23,075 bases of DNA, taken from Elusimicrobiota bacterium. Lineage in GTDB: Bacteria > Elusimicrobiota > Elusimicrobia > 2-01-FULL-59-12 > JACPXA01. The stretch lies in contig JACPXA010000016.1 of assembly GCA_016196785.1 (NCBI GenBank), positions 1-23,075 on the forward strand. The letters are read 5' to 3'. This document shows, piece after piece, positions 22,130 to 23,075 of the stretch. Made by a program: the position numbers and the translations under genes. The notes under the pieces are model-generated. The model ran no database searches. It was not told the DNA's origin and saw nothing but the letters and a program-made list of their open reading frames with translations. The number at the start of each line of letters is the position of its first letter. Position 1 is the stretch's first letter.

Positions 22130-22331
22130 CTAACAGGCCTCGCCCTTGAAGCTCACACGCACATCAATCGTGACAGCGTTCTCCGTGCCTCGAAGCGTGC
22201 TGACCATCGCCCAGACGGTCTGGCCAATGATTTTCTCAGCAAACGGTTCGAGGGCAACTGTGGCCAATGATTTTCTCAGCAAACGGTTCGAGGGCAACTG
22301 GTCTCCCATCAGCGGTAATGGTTACTTGCAT
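22130..22331 (-). pseudogene. Small gene frameshifted by a 40-bp tandem duplication
   Basis: AGGAG lies nine bases before ATG 22331. Without the duplication the gene would encode 53 residues, beginning MQVTITADGRPVALEPFAEK and ending NAVTIDVRVSFKGEAC, with stop at 22130-22132. The duplication (22221-22300) adds 40 bases, not a multiple of three. Translation from the normal start therefore ends at about codon 32 (IIGHSCPRTVC, stop). A TTG at 22267 could restart a 45-residue product that keeps most of the protein, with GAG seven bases before it. I do not recognise the family. Its place between oxidase and CopD genes, and the good ribosome site, argue that it was functional. Confidence 0.7.
22221..22300. 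repeat. Perfect 40-bp tandem direct repeat
   Basis: Bases 22221-22260 and 22261-22300 are identical (unit begins TGGCCAATGATTTTCTCAGC). The perfect identity suggests a recent replication slippage or an assembly artefact. Confidence 0.97.
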
Positions 22332-22344
22332 GGGCCACGCTCCT

Positions 22345-22614
22345 TCAACGGAGTGACCGGGAGGGCTGCTGTCGCTTGAGTTGCGCCCGATAGGAATAAA
22401 ACAGAATCCCGGCAATACCAACGATCAGGAGGAGAGGGACTGTGGTAAGCAGAATGATACTCCAGTAAAACCCTTTGAGCAGGCCTTGGCCTCCTCCGGA
22501 TGCTAGGGCTTGTCGGCAGAGTGCGCACCCCTGGGCCAACACCACGGCTGGCCAACACACCCCTGTGACACCAAGACAGAAACTTATCATCACTGGGACT
22601 CGGGAAATAGACAT
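22345..22614 (-). CDS. Small membrane protein with periplasmic CxxC motif (oxidase cluster)
   Basis: This 89-residue protein has an N-terminal signal or anchor (VPVMISFCLGVTGVCWPAVV), a short exposed region with GCALCRQAL (CxxC) and one C-terminal helix (SIILLTTVPLLLIVGIAGIL), ending in a basic tail. Similar small proteins with a C-x2-C-K/R-x-A-L motif are familiar beside caa3-type oxidase genes; a metal or redox role is possible. ATG 22614 follows the subunit IV stop by four bases (TAAGAGGATG). The ribosome site is unusually close, so ATG 22590 cannot be excluded. The next small gene follows after 13 bases. Confidence 0.75.
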   Translation of the reverse strand: MSISRVPVMISFCLGVTGVCWPAVVLAQGCALCRQALASGGGQGLLKGFYWSIILLTTVPLLLIVGIAGILFYSYRAQLKRQQPSRSLR

Positions 22615-22618
22615 CCTC

Positions 22619-22996
22619 TTATCGGTGGCTAAAAAATGCAATGTCGGGAAACAGGGCAAGAATGAAGATCGCCCCCACCACGAGGGGGAGGAGCGTCACC
22701 CAGTACACCCAGCGTCCCTCGAATCGAATATGCATGAAGTACAGCGCCACAAGCATGGCCTTGGCGATGGCCGTTGAGACGAGAAAGATCGCGAGCGGGG
22801 CTTTGGGAAGTCCCAGGTAGACCGCGCTCACCTCGAGCACCGTAAAAAAGACGAGCCACCCGAAAATCGTCCAGTAGCTAGGACCGTGCTGCGATTTGGC
22901 GTCTCGGAGCCTGTCCGAGTATTCCGTTTCGGCTGCACCGGCAGGCTGTTGGCCTGCGCCGGCGTCAGGCTCGCTCGGTATACGTTCCGTTGTCAA
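22619..22996 (-). CDS. Cytochrome c oxidase subunit IV family protein
   Basis: The 125-residue frame contains the prokaryotic oxidase subunit IV fold: three helices (YWTIFGWLVFFTVLEVSAVY, LAIFLVSTAIAKAMLVALYF, WVYWVTLLPLVVGAIFILAL) and the conserved ALYFMHIRFE after helix 2. It supports assembly of a haem-copper oxidase whose main subunits probably lie beyond the window. Homologues usually begin only a few residues before HGPSYW. Here about 30 residues rich in Pro, Ala, Gly and Glu precede it, and they are encoded inside a 168-bp inverted-repeat element. The start TTG 22996, with GAGGGC upstream, is therefore probably new, and the native start has been displaced. Whether the gene is still expressed is open. 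Confidence 0.8.
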   Translation of the reverse strand: MTTERIPSEPDAGAGQQPAGAAETEYSDRLRDAKSQHGPSYWTIFGWLVFFTVLEVSAVYLGLPKAPLAIFLVSTAIAKAMLVALYFMHIRFEGRWVYWVTLLPLVVGAIFILALFPDIAFFSHR

Positions 22997-23073
22997 GTAT
23001 GCCCTCGCTCGCCTTCCTTGGCTCGGCGCAACAGCCGCCGGTTCGCCATGAAAGCCATACTCGGACAGGCTCC
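22906..23073. mobile_element. Short element bounded by perfect 17-bp inverted repeats
   Basis: GGAGCCTGTCCGAGTAT (22906-22922) recurs inverted as ATACTCGGACAGGCTCC (23057-23073). The 168-bp unit has no gene of its own. It lies in the N-terminal coding region of the oxidase subunit IV. Only two bases are visible beyond the right end, and they do not match the left flank, so no target duplication can be confirmed. Confidence 0.6.
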
Positions 23074-23075
23074 TA

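Noticed and set aside
1..23075. CRISPR arrays, riboswitches, rRNA genes
   Set aside because: No regularly spaced repeats, no recognisable riboswitch core and no rRNA sequence were seen.

Overview
The window looks like chromosomal DNA of a Gram-negative, respiring, GC-rich bacterium. Outer-membrane efflux, a periplasmic Spy-like sensor, a lipoprotein, System II cytochrome c maturation (CcsA/ResB) and a haem-copper oxidase subunit IV all point that way. Gene content and order (tRNA cluster, tig-clpP-clpX, class V aminotransferase-serA, a siroheme nitrite/sulfite reductase, oxidase/ccs operon) suggest something near Nitrospirota or NC10. That is recollection of gene order, not a database match.

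Layout. (1) 96-2024 (+): ECF sigma factor, its zinc-finger anti-sigma factor and a Spy/CpxP-like periplasmic sensor overlap as one envelope- or metal-stress operon, followed by a secreted, highly charged helical protein. (2) 6079-2057 (-): a TolC-like outer-membrane protein, a periplasmic adaptor and a MacB-type ATPase-permease form a tripartite exporter operon. (3) 6160-7876: five tRNA genes (Arg-TCT, His, Arg-TCG, Lys, Leu). About 1.26 kb between His and Arg-TCG is a decayed integrated island read on the minus strand: a possible HsdM tail, an intact ORF6N gene, an N-terminal radC fragment and the C-terminal end of a large serine recombinase. Three inverted repeats with one shared core lie in and upstream of the ORF6N gene. 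(4) 7896-16526 (+): trigger factor, ClpP, ClpX, class V aminotransferase, SerA, an ABC-2 type exporter (ATPase and permease) and a membrane-anchored TPR protein, mostly with 4-20 base overlaps. A 270-bp MITE-like element with TA duplications sits exactly on the tig stop codon/clpP ribosome binding site. (5) 18129-16555 (-): a siroheme/4Fe-4S nitrite or sulfite reductase with its own promoter and almost no 5' leader. (6) 22996-18177 (-): oxidase subunit IV, a CxxC membrane protein, a small gene broken by a 40-bp tandem duplication, a CopD-like membrane protein, a lipoprotein, ResB and CcsA, consistent with terminal oxidase assembly and cytochrome c maturation.

The most unusual points are: the ORF6N-linked hairpins with conserved core and compensating arms; the radC/recombinase deletion junction; the MITE that restores both the stop codon upstream and the Shine-Dalgarno downstream; the frameshifting 40-bp duplication; and a 168-bp inverted-repeat element that supplies the present N-terminus of the oxidase subunit IV. 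No CRISPR array, rRNA gene or complete transposase gene was seen. No stretch over 300 bases lacks an assigned feature.
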